Shown piece after piece: positions 8,037-18,131 of a DNA stretch of 64,000 bases. A program made the translations under genes and the position numbers. A model generated the notes under the pieces. It was given only the letters and a program-made list of their open reading frames with translations. It was not told the DNA's origin and made no database searches. Origin of the DNA: an uncultured Collinsella sp. (GTDB taxonomy: Bacteria; Actinomycetota; Coriobacteriia; Coriobacteriales; Coriobacteriaceae); NCBI GenBank assembly GCA_958421275.1, contig CATZLI010000001.1:233666-297665 (forward strand). Direction: 5' to 3'. Numbering within the stretch: position 1 is the first letter of the stretch; every line of letters starts with the position of its first letter.

Positions 8037-11000
8037 ATGGCATTCGTCCATCTGCACAACCACACCGTCTTCTCCATGCTCGACGGCGCAACCCGTATCC
8101 AGGATATGGTCAACCGCGCCGTAGAGCTGGGCATGCCCGCCGTCGCCATTACCGACCACGGCTACATGTATGGCGTGCCCGACCTGGCGCTGGCCTGCGA
8201 CGCCGTCAACCACAACACGCCCGAGTACAAAACCTGGAGCCACGACAAGGCCTTCTTGGAAAAGGACCGCCGCGACGAGCTGGTGGAGCCCGATCCCGAG
8301 GAAAACCCGCGCGAGCATGCCCAGTATGTGAAGGACATGGCCATGTGGGACGAGAAGGGCAACATCGACGAGCTCAAGCCGCCCCTGGTCATCAAACCCA
8401 TCTTTGGCTGTGAGGTCTACTTTACGCCGGACGAGACGCTCGCCCGCGACCATAAGCCCGAGCTCTACCACATGATTCTTCTGGCCAAGGACCAGGAGGG
8501 CTACGTCAACCTGATGCAGACGGTCTCCGAGGCCGCCGTGCAGGGCTTTTACTACAAGCCGCGCGTGACGCTCGACAACCTGCGCCGCCACGCCAAGGGC
8601 ATGATCTGCACCAGCGCCTGCATCGCGGGCATCATTCCCAAGTACATCGACCGCGGTGACATGGAAGGCGCCATCAAGTGGGCCGAGACCTTCCGTGACA
8701 CCTTCGACCCCGGCGACTTTTATATCGAGATCCAGGAACACGGCATCACCACCGACAACGGCCTGACCGACGAGCAGATGGACCGCGCGCTCATCGATAT
8801 TGCCAAGCAGGTGGGCGTCAAGGTCATCGCCACCAACGACTTCCACTACCTGCGCCGCGAGGACGCGCCCGTGCAGGACGTCATCATGTGCATTGGCATG
8901 AACGCCAAGGTCGACGACCCCAACCGCATGCGCATGACCGGCTCGGAGTTTTACATGAAGACCGAGGAGGAGATGCGGGCGATGTTCCCGTATTGCCCCG
9001 AGGCCTGCGACAACACGCTCGAGATTGCCGACAAGTGCTATGTGGAGCTGGACTGGGACTCCATCATCCTGCCGCGCTTCCCGTTGCTCGATCCCGGCGA
9101 GACGCACGAGAGCCAGTTCCGCCGCGAGTGCGAGAAGGGCCTGCGCCAGCACTATGGTGACGATTGGGCCACGCGCGAGATCTGTGGCGTCAACATCAAA
9201 GAGCGCTTTGAGTACGAATACAAGGTCATCTGCGACAAGGGCTTTGCCGCCTACTTTTTGATCGTCGCCGAATACGTGCAATGGGCCAAGGACAACGGCA
9301 TCGGCGTCGGCCCCGGCCGTGGCTCGGCAGCCGGCGCTATCGTCGCCTACGCCATGAACATCACCGCGTTTGACCCGCTCGAGAACGGCCTGATGTTCGA
9401 GAGGTTCCTGTCCCCGCAGCGTACCGAGATGCCCGATATCGATATGGACTTCGACGATGAGCGGCGCCTCGAGGTCGTGGAGCACGTTCGCCAGCTCTAC
9501 GGCCCCGAGAAGGTCACCCACGTTATCACCTACTCGACCATCAAGGCCAAGCAGGCCATCAACGACGCCGCGCGCGTTCTGGACTACCCCGTCTACATGG
9601 GCCAGCGCCTGTCCAAGATGGTCTCGAGCGACCCCAAGGTCAAGCTCAAGCAGGTACTCGAAAAACAACCCGGCAAAGAGGATCTGTTTAACCCCGACTT
9701 TGCCGAGGCCTATAAAAAGGACGACGACGCCCGCCGCATCATCGACACGGCGCTCTCGATCGAGGGCCTCACCCGTGGCGAGGGCGTGCACGCGTGCGCC
9801 GTTCTGATCTGCCGCGACCCCGTCAACGAGCATGTGCCCACCAAGCTCGACACCAAGGGCGGCGTCGAGATTACCCAGTACGAGGGCCATACCGTTGCCG
9901 ACATGGGCCTGCTCAAGATGGACTTCTTGGGCCTGCGCACGCTGACGGTTATCTCCAAGGCCAAGGCAAACATCAAAAAGAACTTCGGCATCGACATCAA
10001 AGAGGAAGAGATCCCCTTTGACGATCCCGAGATCTTTAAGCTCATGGGTTCCGGCCACACCGCCGGCGTCTTCCAGGTCGAGTCCGCCGGCATGACGGCC
10101 ACGATCAAGAATATGAAGCCCACCGAGTACAAGCACGTCGTGGCATTGATCGCCCTGTACCGCCCGGGCCCGCTGGGCGCCGGCATGGTTTCGTCCTACA
10201 TCAACCGTATGAACGGCAAGGAGCCGGCCGTCTCCTACGACGACCGCCTGGACGACATCCTGGGCGAAACCTACGGCACTATGGTCTACCAGGAGCAGGT
10301 TATGCTCATCTCCGTCGAGATGTGCGGCTTCTCCAAGGGCGAATCGGACTCGCGTATCCGTAAGCCCGTGGCTAAGAAAAAGATCAAGCTGCTCACGTCG
10401 ACGGTGCTCCACTGGGAGGATGGCTCGGACGAGACCACCTACGACCACTGGATGAACGGCGCTATCAAGAACAACTACACGCGCGAGGTCGCCCAGAAGA
10501 TTTGGGACGATGTTCTCGAGTTCGCATCTTACGCCTTTAACAAGTCGCACTCCGCTGGCTACGCCATCCTGGTTATGCAGACGGCGTGGCTCAAGGCGCA
10601 CTATCCGCACGAGTACATGGCGGCCGTTCTGACGTCCTACACGGGCAAGACCGACAAGATCGTGCATTACGTCTCGGCGTGCCGTCACGACGGCATCCCC
10701 GTGCTGTCGCCAGATGTCAACGAGTCCGGCACCGAGTTCACGGCTACCAAGGAGGGCGTGCGCTTTGGTCTGGCCGGCATTCGAGGCGTGGGCACCGGCG
10801 TGGCGCAGGCGATTATCGCTGAGCGCGAGGCAGGCGGTCCGTTTAAGACGCTGCACGACTTTGTCGAGCGCGTGGACTCGAGCCAGGCCAACCGTCGCGT
10901 GATCGAATCGCTCATCAAGGCAGGCGCCTTCGACTCCACGGGCTATCCACGCCGCCAGATGATGCACTTTGTGGACAAGAACAACCCCGAGAACATCATC

Positions 11001-11840
11001 GACGCCGCGGTAAAGCGCCAGAAGGATCGCGCGAGCGGCCAGACGTCGTTCTTCGATATGTTTGGCGACGTTGAGGGCTCGGGCTTTGAGGTGAGCGTGC
11101 CCGATCCGGATGGCCAGGAGTGGGACCGCCACCTTAAGCTGAGCCAGGAGAAGGAGGTTCTGGGCATCTATGTCTCGGACCACCCGCTGCGCCCGTTTGA
11201 GTATGCACTTAGCAAAGCGCGCGACTTCTCGTTCTCGCAGATCGACACCGGCTACGAGGTGCAAAACCCCACGGGCGGTACCATCAACCAGGAGATTCCC
11301 GAGGGCAAGGCGCTGTGGTGGGCCGGTATGGTCTCGAGCGTGTCCAAGCGCGTGACCAAAAACGGCGACCCCATGGGCATCGTGCAGCTCGAGGACATGG
11401 AAGGCGAGGCCACCGTCGTGGTGTTCCCCAAGACCTATAAAGAGGCCGAGGGGTACCTGTACGGCGAGGTCGATCCCGAGACCGGTGCACAGCTGTCCGA
11501 TGCGTTTGTGCGCATTAAGGGCAAGCTCGAGCGCTCGGACCGCGGCGACCAGATCATCGCGCAGGAGATTGTGCCGCTTGAGCTCAACGAGGAGAGCAAC
11601 AAGCCCAAGGTGTTTGAGGTCATGGTGCCCAACAACCGCTTTAGCCAGGGCAATATGGCGCGTCTTGCCACGGTGCTTACCACCAACCCGGGCGGCGACC
11701 GCGTGGAGATCTTTATCGAGCAGGTGGACGGGCGCGTACTGCGTGCCGAGGTACCGGCCAAGGTCAACGCACGCTCGATTCCGCTGTTGGCAGAGGCAAA
11801 GGCCATCGTGGGCAACCAAGGCAGAGTGACGGTGATCTAA
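8037..11840 (+). CDS. dnaE: DNA polymerase III alpha subunit DnaE
   Basis: The 1267-residue product is the replicative polymerase catalytic subunit of the DnaE1 type. The N-terminal PHP domain begins at HLHNHTVFSMLDG (residue 5) and includes ITDHGYMYGV. The polymerase active-site acidic cluster is MPDIDMDFDD (about 465-474), preceded by GVGPGRGSAAGAIVAY. Helix-hairpin-helix sequence occurs in FGLAGIRGVGTGVAQAI, and the OB fold lies near residues 1085-1145. No 3'-5' exonuclease domain is inserted in the PHP domain, which distinguishes it from PolC. The start is the first ATG of the frame; no strong Shine-Dalgarno sequence is visible. Confidence 0.96.
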   Translation: MAFVHLHNHTVFSMLDGATRIQDMVNRAVELGMPAVAITDHGYMYGVPDLALACDAVNHNTPEYKTWSHDKAFLEKDRRDELVEPDPEENPREHAQYVKDMAMWDEKGNIDELKPPLVIKPIFGCEVYFTPDETLARDHKPELYHMILLAKDQEGYVNLMQTVSEAAVQGFYYKPRVTLDNLRRHAKGMICTSACIAGIIPKYIDRGDMEGAIKWAETFRDTFDPGDFYIEIQEHGITTDNGLTDEQMDRALIDIAKQVGVKVIATNDFHYLRREDAPVQDVIMCIGMNAKVDDPNRMRMTGSEFYMKTEEEMRAMFPYCPEACDNTLEIADKCYVELDWDSIILPRFPLLDPGETHESQFRRECEKGLRQHYGDDWATREICGVNIKERFEYEYKVICDKGFAAYFLIVAEYVQWAKDNGIGVGPGRGSAAGAIVAYAMNITAFDPLENGLMFERFLSPQRTEMPDIDMDFDDERRLEVVEHVRQLYGPEKVTHVITYSTIKAKQAINDAARVLDYPVYMGQRLSKMVSSDPKVKLKQVLEKQPGKEDLFNPDFAEAYKKDDDARRIIDTALSIEGLTRGEGVHACAVLICRDPVNEHVPTKLDTKGGVEITQYEGHTVADMGLLKMDFLGLRTLTVISKAKANIKKNFGIDIKEEEIPFDDPEIFKLMGSGHTAGVFQVESAGMTATIKNMKPTEYKHVVALIALYRPGPLGAGMVSSYINRMNGKEPAVSYDDRLDDILGETYGTMVYQEQVMLISVEMCGFSKGESDSRIRKPVAKKKIKLLTSTVLHWEDGSDETTYDHWMNGAIKNNYTREVAQKIWDDVLEFASYAFNKSHSAGYAILVMQTAWLKAHYPHEYMAAVLTSYTGKTDKIVHYVSACRHDGIPVLSPDVNESGTEFTATKEGVRFGLAGIRGVGTGVAQAIIAEREAGGPFKTLHDFVERVDSSQANRRVIESLIKAGAFDSTGYPRRQMMHFVDKNNPENIIDAAVKRQKDRASGQTSFFDMFGDVEGSGFEVSVPDPDGQEWDRHLKLSQEKEVLGIYVSDHPLRPFEYALSKARDFSFSQIDTGYEVQNPTGGTINQEIPEGKALWWAGMVSSVSKRVTKNGDPMGIVQLEDMEGEATVVVFPKTYKEAEGYLYGEVDPETGAQLSDAFVRIKGKLERSDRGDQIIAQEIVPLELNEESNKPKVFEVMVPNNRFSQGNMARLATVLTTNPGGDRVEIFIEQVDGRVLRAEVPAKVNARSIPLLAEAKAIVGNQGRVTVI

Positions 11841-11878
11841 GGGCGACCTTGCTGGTCCGCGCGAGATTGGAGGAAGTG

Positions 11879-14800
11879 ATGGCACAGGGGACGTTTGTGC
11901 AGGCGCTTCGTAAGGAGGCGGCGCTCAGCAGTACCTTTATGAAGGGGCGCTCGCTCATGCTCAACGGTGCCGTGCTGTCGTTCGAAGATTCCGGCTCGCG
12001 CTTCTCCAAAAACGTGCACATCGAGGGTACAGTGCGCGGCTCGCGCGGCGACCTGTACAAGACGCACGTGGCGCTCGACATGGACGAGCACGAGGTTATC
12101 GACTACGATTGCGATTGCCCGGCCGCCTTCCGCTATTCCGGCATGTGCAAGCACGCCATCGCCACGGCGCTAGCGTATCTGGATGCCAGCGGCGCCGAGC
12201 CCGTCGAGGGTTTGCGCACGTCGGTCCGCACGTTTACGGTACCGCCCGCACAGTCCAAGCAGCCCGCCCGTCCCGCGCCCACCGCATCTGCGGTCAATCC
12301 CAACTTTCCCTTCCCGGCGCCCGTCCCCACGAGCCCAAGCCTTGTGGCGGCGCTTTCCGATCTTTCGGACGCGCGCATGGATGAGCTCGTGGCCATGCGT
12401 CGCAAGCTCGCCGGCACCATTGACCCCGATGCGCCCAAAGCGGTGCTGGAGCCCTCGCTGGTGCCGTACTACAATCCGCTGTTTGCCGATCGCTTTAACT
12501 GGGCGCTTGAGTTTCGCATTCGCTGCGGTTCGGTGTCCTACGTGGTTAAGGATATCGACGGCATGGCCGATGCCTATGTGCGCGGCGGTACGTTCTCCTA
12601 TGGTAAGAAGCTTACGTTTGTCCATGTGCCCGAGGCGTTCGATGACGTGTCGACAAAGCTGTTCGACTTTATCGCAATGACGGTCGCCTACCTAGGCGAT
12701 ATTACGAGCTCGCGCTCGGCATCGTATGACTTTGCCCGCAGCGGTTTTGTCGCCGAGCGTCAGTTGCCGGTATCCGAGTATTCCATCGTGTCCGTGCTGG
12801 ACCTGCTGTGTGGCAGGACCCTGTCCTTTGAGCCTGCTTGGTCGCGGGGGACGACGACGCATCGCGCCTACGAGGTGGCGGTCGAGCCGTCGCCGCAGGG
12901 GGAGGGCGAAGTCCCGGCCAAGCGCCCGCCGCTCCTTGCCGCCAAGATTGCACCGGCGGCGGGAGGCAGCTATGACCTGCGCCTTCCGGCCGATATGTAC
13001 TGCTTTGTCGCTGGTGACGCAGCCTATCTGGTCGATACGCGCCGCGCGCGCCGTACCGACACGGCGTTTGCCCAGCATGCGGCACCGTTCCTGTCGCGCT
13101 TGTTGCCCTGCCGCACGCCGGTCCATATCGCCGCCGACCAGGTGGGCGAGTTCTGCCGCATGGCGCTGCCTATCTTGCGCGACTACACCGACCTGACCGC
13201 CCCCGCCGCGCTCGATGCCGTGGCGCCCGAGCCGAGCTTTGCCATGGCGATTGGCGTCGACGATGGCCTTGTGACCTGCAAGATTACAGTGGCCTACGGT
13301 GATTGGTCGGCAGATCTCTTTAGTCTTGGTGCTCCGGGTAGTCCTTTCGAAGAGCAACGCCCCGGCGTTCCGCCCCGCGATACGGTGGCGGAGTTTCGCG
13401 TTATGGACACGGCGGCCCTGTACTTCGATTTCTACGAGGGCGGCCTGGCGTTTGAGGAGCGCGATGACGAGAGCTTGTTCCACTTGCTGACCGAGGGCCT
13501 GTCTGCCTTGTCCGAGCTGGGCGAGGTCATGCTCAGTGATCGTCTGCGCCAGATCTCGGTGCGCCCCGCGCCCAAGCTTTCGGTGCGCGCGACCGTCAAG
13601 AGTAACCTGCTCGACGTCGAACTGGGCGCAAGCGGGCTCTCGTCGGCCGACCTTGCCATCTATCTCGATTCGTATAAGCGCCACCAGACGTTTGCGCGCC
13701 TCACGTCGGGCGACATCATTCGCCTGGACGAGGGAGTGCGCGCCGCGTTTGGCCTTGCCGAGGACTTGGGCGTCGATGCCGTCGACCTGCTCGATGGCGT
13801 GTCGCTTCCCGCGTCGAGCACCCTGTTCGTCGACAGCATGCTTGCGCGCACGCCCGAGCTCGAAGCCGATCGCGACGCTGCATTCCGTCGCACCGTTGAA
13901 CGCCTGGACACGCTCGGCAAGATGGACTTTACGGTGCCGGCCTCGCTCAAGGCCACACTGCGCGGCTATCAGGTCGACGGCTACCAGTGGCTCGGCTCGC
14001 TCGAGCATCTGGGCCTTGGCGGCATTTTGGCCGATGATATGGGTCTGGGCAAAACACTGCAGATGATCGCACATATCCTGGCGCGCGTGGAGGCGGGGGA
14101 CGCTAAGCCCACGCTCGTGGTATGCCCCGCGTCGCTCGTGTACAACTGGGCTGCCGAGTTGGAGCGCTTCGCTCCCTCGCTTGATGTGTGTGCCATCGTG
14201 GGCGCCAAGGCCCAGCGTCGCGTGCAAATTGCCGGTGCCGCCGAGCACAACGTGGTCGTGACGTCGTATGACCTCATGCGTCGCGACATCGACGAATATG
14301 TCGAGCAGGACTTTGCCCGCGTAGTGCTCGACGAGGCCCAGTACATTAAAAACCCGCTCACGCAGGTGGCGCGCGCCGCCAAGCGCCTGCCGGCCGGCGT
14401 GCGCTTTGCCTTGACGGGAACGCCCATCGAAAACCGCCTGTCCGAGCTTTGGAGTATCTTCGACTTTTTGATGCCGGGTCTTCTGGGCACGCGCGACTCA
14501 TTTGCCAAGCGCTTTGAGAGTCCCGTCGAACATGCCGAGGGCGACAGTGCCGCTCGTCTGCAGGCGCTCGTGTCGCCGTTTGTGCTGCGTCGCGTCAAGG
14601 AAGATGTGGTGGCCGACCTGCCCGAGAAGATCGAGGATACGGTGATGGCGCAGCTTGCCGGCGAACAGCGCAAGCTCTACCTGGCCAACCAAGACCGCAT
14701 CGCCCAGCAGGTGCAGCACCGCGAGGCCGGGGAGTTTAAGAAAGATAAGCTCAAGGTGCTCGCCGAGCTCACCAAGCTGCGCCAGATCTGCTGCGACCCG

Positions 14801-15352
14801 CGTCTTCACTACGAGGATTACAAGGCGGGGAGCGCCAAGCTCGATACGTGCATGGAGCTCGTGCACGGCGCACTCGACGGCGGGCATCGCATCCTGTTGT
14901 TCAGCCAGTTTACGGGTATGCTCGATATCATCGGCAAGCGCCTGTCTAAGGAGGACATCGCCTTCCTTAAGCTCACGGGCGCTTCGTCTAAGGAGAGCCG
15001 CGCCAAGATGGTTGCGCAGTTCCAGGCGGGCGAGGTGCCGGTGTTCTTGATTTCGCTCAAGGCGGGCGGCGTGGGCCTTAATTTGACGGCTGCCGACGTG
15101 GTCATCCACTACGACCCGTGGTGGAACGTGGCGGCACAGGACCAGGCGACCGACCGCGCCCACCGCATTGGCCAGCAGCACACCGTGACGGTGTACAAAC
15201 TCATCGCCAAGGACACGATCGAGGAACGCATCATGCAGATGCAGGAATCCAAGCGCGATCTGGTCAACAGCGTGCTCGGCGGCGACGGCATCTCGTCGGC
15301 GCTGTTCACGCGCGAGGATGTTCTGGCGCTGCTCGGTGGCGACGGTCGCTAA
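11879..15352 (+). CDS. SNF2-family helicase with N-terminal SWIM zinc finger
   Basis: The frame opens at 11849, but GGAGGA places the start at the ATG 11879, giving 1157 residues. A SWIM zinc finger (CDCPAAF...GMCKHA) occurs near residues 78-95. After a long unassigned middle region, the SNF2 ATPase begins near residue 705 with GGILADDMGLGKT, then DEAQYIKN and LTGTPIENRLSELWS. The C-terminal lobe contains LLFSQFTGML and GGVGLNLTAADVVIHYDPWWN, then QDQATDRAHRIGQ. SWIM-SNF2 proteins of this type are widespread in bacteria and resemble the HepA/RapA group, probably remodelling protein-DNA complexes. It lies 38 bases after dnaE on the same strand. Confidence 0.88.
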   Translation: MAQGTFVQALRKEAALSSTFMKGRSLMLNGAVLSFEDSGSRFSKNVHIEGTVRGSRGDLYKTHVALDMDEHEVIDYDCDCPAAFRYSGMCKHAIATALAYLDASGAEPVEGLRTSVRTFTVPPAQSKQPARPAPTASAVNPNFPFPAPVPTSPSLVAALSDLSDARMDELVAMRRKLAGTIDPDAPKAVLEPSLVPYYNPLFADRFNWALEFRIRCGSVSYVVKDIDGMADAYVRGGTFSYGKKLTFVHVPEAFDDVSTKLFDFIAMTVAYLGDITSSRSASYDFARSGFVAERQLPVSEYSIVSVLDLLCGRTLSFEPAWSRGTTTHRAYEVAVEPSPQGEGEVPAKRPPLLAAKIAPAAGGSYDLRLPADMYCFVAGDAAYLVDTRRARRTDTAFAQHAAPFLSRLLPCRTPVHIAADQVGEFCRMALPILRDYTDLTAPAALDAVAPEPSFAMAIGVDDGLVTCKITVAYGDWSADLFSLGAPGSPFEEQRPGVPPRDTVAEFRVMDTAALYFDFYEGGLAFEERDDESLFHLLTEGLSALSELGEVMLSDRLRQISVRPAPKLSVRATVKSNLLDVELGASGLSSADLAIYLDSYKRHQTFARLTSGDIIRLDEGVRAAFGLAEDLGVDAVDLLDGVSLPASSTLFVDSMLARTPELEADRDAAFRRTVERLDTLGKMDFTVPASLKATLRGYQVDGYQWLGSLEHLGLGGILADDMGLGKTLQMIAHILARVEAGDAKPTLVVCPASLVYNWAAELERFAPSLDVCAIVGAKAQRRVQIAGAAEHNVVVTSYDLMRRDIDEYVEQDFARVVLDEAQYIKNPLTQVARAAKRLPAGVRFALTGTPIENRLSELWSIFDFLMPGLLGTRDSFAKRFESPVEHAEGDSAARLQALVSPFVLRRVKEDVVADLPEKIEDTVMAQLAGEQRKLYLANQDRIAQQVQHREAGEFKKDKLKVLAELTKLRQICCDPRLHYEDYKAGSAKLDTCMELVHGALDGGHRILLFSQFTGMLDIIGKRLSKEDIAFLKLTGASSKESRAKMVAQFQAGEVPVFLISLKAGGVGLNLTAADVVIHYDPWWNVAAQDQATDRAHRIGQQHTVTVYKLIAKDTIEERIMQMQESKRDLVNSVLGGDGISSALFTREDVLALLGGDGR

Positions 15353-15360
15353 CCCGCTCG

Positions 15361-15399
15361 GGTGGGGCTGCCGGGGCGGATAGTACGCGCCGCCCCACC
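15361..15399 (+). other. GC-rich hairpin after helicase gene
   Basis: GGTGGGGC at 15361 pairs with GCCCCACC ending at 15399. There is no T run, so termination is uncertain; it may mark the 3' end of the dnaE-helicase transcript. Confidence 0.35.
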
Positions 15400-15502
15400 G
15401 TTCCCGCCCGTTATGTGTTCATTTGCAATGCCGTGGATGGTTTGTCTGCCTTTGGGCATAAGAAGCATCAGGAATATTGGCACATCAGCAAAGGAGAACA
15501 TC

Positions 15503-15865
15503 ATGGCGAAATTCTTTAAGGACCCCGACGGTAAGCTCATCGCTGCCCTTGGCGACGGCGTTGCGACCCCTGCCGGTTGCACGGAGCTGACCGCAAACAC
15601 CGAGGATGCGGCGCACGAGAAGCACGTGCCTGTTGTCGAGATCGAGCGCGACGGCCACGTCATTCGCGCGCGCGTGGGCTCGACGGAGCACCCTATGCTG
15701 CCCGAGCACTACATCGAGTGGATCGCGCTTGAGGCCGAGGGCCGCCTGGAGGTCCATTACCTTGAGCCCGGCATGAAGCCCACGACGTTTTTCGCTGGCG
15801 GCTCCAAGACCGGTACCGTCTATGCCTACTGCAACCTGCATGGGCTGTGGTCCGCGACGTTCTAG
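15503..15865 (+). CDS. Superoxide reductase (neelaredoxin/class II desulfoferrodoxin-like)
   Basis: This 120-residue cytoplasmic protein reduces superoxide to peroxide without releasing oxygen, as in anaerobes. All ligands of the catalytic Fe(His)4Cys centre are visible: E39-K40-H41 (AHEKHVP), H63 (TEHPM), H69 (PEHY), C110 and H113 (YCNLHGLW). The short N-terminal extension occupies the place of the desulforedoxin domain but lacks its four cysteines (only C26), so the second iron site is absent. The start at 15503 follows AAAGGAG. It is a single-gene unit closed by a strong terminator. Confidence 0.93.
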   Translation: MAKFFKDPDGKLIAALGDGVATPAGCTELTANTEDAAHEKHVPVVEIERDGHVIRARVGSTEHPMLPEHYIEWIALEAEGRLEVHYLEPGMKPTTFFAGGSKTGTVYAYCNLHGLWSATF

Positions 15866-15911
15866 GAGCGCGCCCCCGCTCGGGGTATCATAGCTAGCAT
15901 ATGCACATGCG

Positions 15912-15944
15912 AGCGCCGGCTGCATTATGCGGCCGGCGCTTTTA
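15912..15944 (+). terminator. Rho-independent terminator of the superoxide reductase gene
   Basis: AGCGCCGGC (15912-15920) pairs perfectly with GCCGGCGCT (15932-15940) and is followed by a short T run. Confidence 0.85.
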
Positions 15945-15981
15945 CTACGGCAACGACGATTTACGACGGAAAGGCTGGGCC

Positions 15982-17967
15982 ATGAAGCTCGCACTTGCAC
16001 AGATCGATATGCGCCTGGGTGACATCGAAGGCGTTTGCGGCCGCATCGAGGACCAGGCTCGCCTGGCTCATGAGCGCGGCGCGCGCGTGCTGTGCGTTCC
16101 GGCCCCGCTCTTTATGGGCGCCATGCCGGGCAGCCTGGTGGGCGCTGCCGATTTTGAGCACGATATGTTGATGGGCCTGACGGGCGTTGCCGAGCGCATC
16201 CAAGAGCTCGACATGATCTGCATCGTGCCCTCTGCGGTTTCGTTTGAGGGCCAGCCCCTGCTTGACTACATGATGCTCAAAGACGGTCGCGTGGTGCCCG
16301 CGCGCGCAAGTATTGCCCTGCAGCGTGGCGAGAATAACGACGCGCGTTGGGCGCCTCCGGTGTTTGACGTGGACGGCGTGCGCATCGCCGTGGTGTTTGA
16401 CCTGGACCGCGAGCTCGAGATGCTGCCGACCGGCGTCGACCTCATTGCCTATTTCCAGTTTAACGCGTTTGACATGACCGACCGCGAGACGGCCGCCGTC
16501 GCCGCCGTGCGCAGCGGTGCCTACCGCAAGATTGCCTCCAAGCGCAGCGTGTGGTTTGCCTGCATGGCGCCGGTCGGCGCCTATGACGAGTCGGTGTACA
16601 CCGGCGGATCGTTTGTGCTCGACGACTGCGGGCGCGTGGTGGCCCAGGCGCCGTGTTTTGAGGAGAGCCTGCTGGTTCAGGAAATTCAGCGCGGCATGAT
16701 GCTCGATGCCCTGGAGGACCATGAGCTGCCCCAGTTTCGCTCCGAGGAGTGGCTGTGGCAGGCGCTGGTGCTCGCTGTGCGTGATAACGCCCGTGCCCAT
16801 GGTACGTCGCGCGCCGTGGTGGCGCTTGAGGGCGATCTGCCGTCGTCTTTGCTTGCGGCGCTGGCTGTCGATGCATTGGGCTCGCGTAATGTGATTGGCC
16901 TGGTGCTGGGGCGCAATCGCATCTTTACGCCGGCGCAGGAGGAGGCGGAGGCCGCCCGCTGTTCTGCTGTTCGTTCAATTGCTGAGCGCTTGCATATTCG
17001 CACCGTCGAGCGCGATGCGCCGGATGCGGCGCGCGTGCTCGACCGCGACGTGTCGGCGGGCGACGCCGAACGTCTGCGCTCGCGTGCGTTGGGCCTGATG
17101 CTCGAGGATACGGCGCTCGAGCTGGGCGCTACGGCGCTGAGCCCGCTTTCCAAGACCGAGTACGCGCTGGCGGCGCCCGCGCTGTCCGGCGGCTACCAGG
17201 GCGACTTTGCGCCCTTTGGCGATGTGTATCTGTCGACGCTCGAGTTTGTGGCACGCGTGCGCAACCGCGCCTCGGCCGTGGTGCCCCAAGAGCTCGTGAC
17301 GCTCAACGCGGTAGAGGATTGCATGGATCGCGTGCTGGCGCAGGCACTCTCGACGCTCGCCGGCCCGGTTGATATGCTCGATCGCGCGGCGCAGCTGCTG
17401 GGCGGGCTTGAGCCGGGCGAGGTCGATGGTGCGCTCGAGTCGCACGTGGACCGCAACCGTCCCTTTGACGACATCCCGATGGCCGCCGCCAAGCCCGAGG
17501 CCTGCTCGCTGCTGCTGATGCTTGTGCGCCAGGGTGAGGCTGCTCGTCGCATGCTACCGACGGCGCCGATCGTTTCGGCCCGTTCGTTTGCCGAGCGCGC
17601 CTGGCCGTATATGCTTGCGTGGTCCGATCTGGGGCTCAACGGTAAAGAGCGCATGACGGTTGATTCGCTGGCGCGCGCCGAGGTGCGTCGCTTTGCCGAC
17701 GACGATACGAGTGACCGTATGCGCGGCGAGATGATGGGCTTATTGGGCGAGCTGTTGGGTATTTCACCCGAGCAGATGGAAGAGCTGCGCTCCGAGGACG
17801 GTCAGCGTCGTCTGCACGAGGGCATGAAGCGGTTTGAGGGCGAGGTCCAGGACGCCATCGACAAGATGATGGGCGGTCAGGGCGGACCGCAGGGTGGGCC
17901 CCAGGGTGGTCCGATGCCGCATCCGCCGGTGGACCCCCGACAGTTTCCGTTCTTTAGCCAGAACTAG
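15982..17967 (+). CDS. Degenerate NAD synthetase-like protein (CN-hydrolase plus NadE-like domains)
   Basis: The 661-residue protein has the layout of glutamine-dependent NAD synthetase: an N-terminal nitrilase fold (1-260) and a C-terminal NadE-like fold (from about 275), ending in a Gly/Pro/Gln-rich tail. The catalytic positions do not match. The nitrilase Glu is Ala41 (CVPAPLFMG), the Lys motif is missing and the Cys position is Asp (about 140). The SGGIDS nucleotide loop reads EGDLPSS (283-289). The NadE landmark SPLSKTEYALA, resembling NKTE of true enzymes, is kept near residue 390. I infer a non-catalytic or repurposed paralogue. The start at 15982 follows GGAAAGG. Confidence 0.7.
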   Translation: MKLALAQIDMRLGDIEGVCGRIEDQARLAHERGARVLCVPAPLFMGAMPGSLVGAADFEHDMLMGLTGVAERIQELDMICIVPSAVSFEGQPLLDYMMLKDGRVVPARASIALQRGENNDARWAPPVFDVDGVRIAVVFDLDRELEMLPTGVDLIAYFQFNAFDMTDRETAAVAAVRSGAYRKIASKRSVWFACMAPVGAYDESVYTGGSFVLDDCGRVVAQAPCFEESLLVQEIQRGMMLDALEDHELPQFRSEEWLWQALVLAVRDNARAHGTSRAVVALEGDLPSSLLAALAVDALGSRNVIGLVLGRNRIFTPAQEEAEAARCSAVRSIAERLHIRTVERDAPDAARVLDRDVSAGDAERLRSRALGLMLEDTALELGATALSPLSKTEYALAAPALSGGYQGDFAPFGDVYLSTLEFVARVRNRASAVVPQELVTLNAVEDCMDRVLAQALSTLAGPVDMLDRAAQLLGGLEPGEVDGALESHVDRNRPFDDIPMAAAKPEACSLLLMLVRQGEAARRMLPTAPIVSARSFAERAWPYMLAWSDLGLNGKERMTVDSLARAEVRRFADDDTSDRMRGEMMGLLGELLGISPEQMEELRSEDGQRRLHEGMKRFEGEVQDAIDKMMGGQGGPQGGPQGGPMPHPPVDPRQFPFFSQN

Positions 17968-18033
17968 GGCAGACGGAAACATTGCGGGAGGGATTCTCTC
18001 GCACACATTGCTTCTGCCGAATCTATCTTGCAT

Positions 18034-18062
18034 TAAGTACCTTGGCCCTGTTGTGTTATTCT
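18034..18062 (+). promoter_or_regulatory. Candidate promoter of ruvCAB
   Basis: TTAAGT at 18034-18039 and extended -10 TGTTATTCT (18054-18062) are spaced 17 bases apart, 70 bases before the ruvC start. Confidence 0.45.
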
Positions 18063-18131
18063 AGAACAGACGTTCGTGAATAGTGCGCGGGGCCTTGCTT
18101 TGTGCTTGGCAAAAGACGAGGGGAGGTCGGC

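Noticed and set aside
8001..11885. A 1294-codon open frame on the minus strand opposite dnaE
   Set aside because: It is the GC-rich shadow of dnaE, whose product is unmistakable. The same applies to long minus-strand frames at 3913-6588 and 36605-38665.
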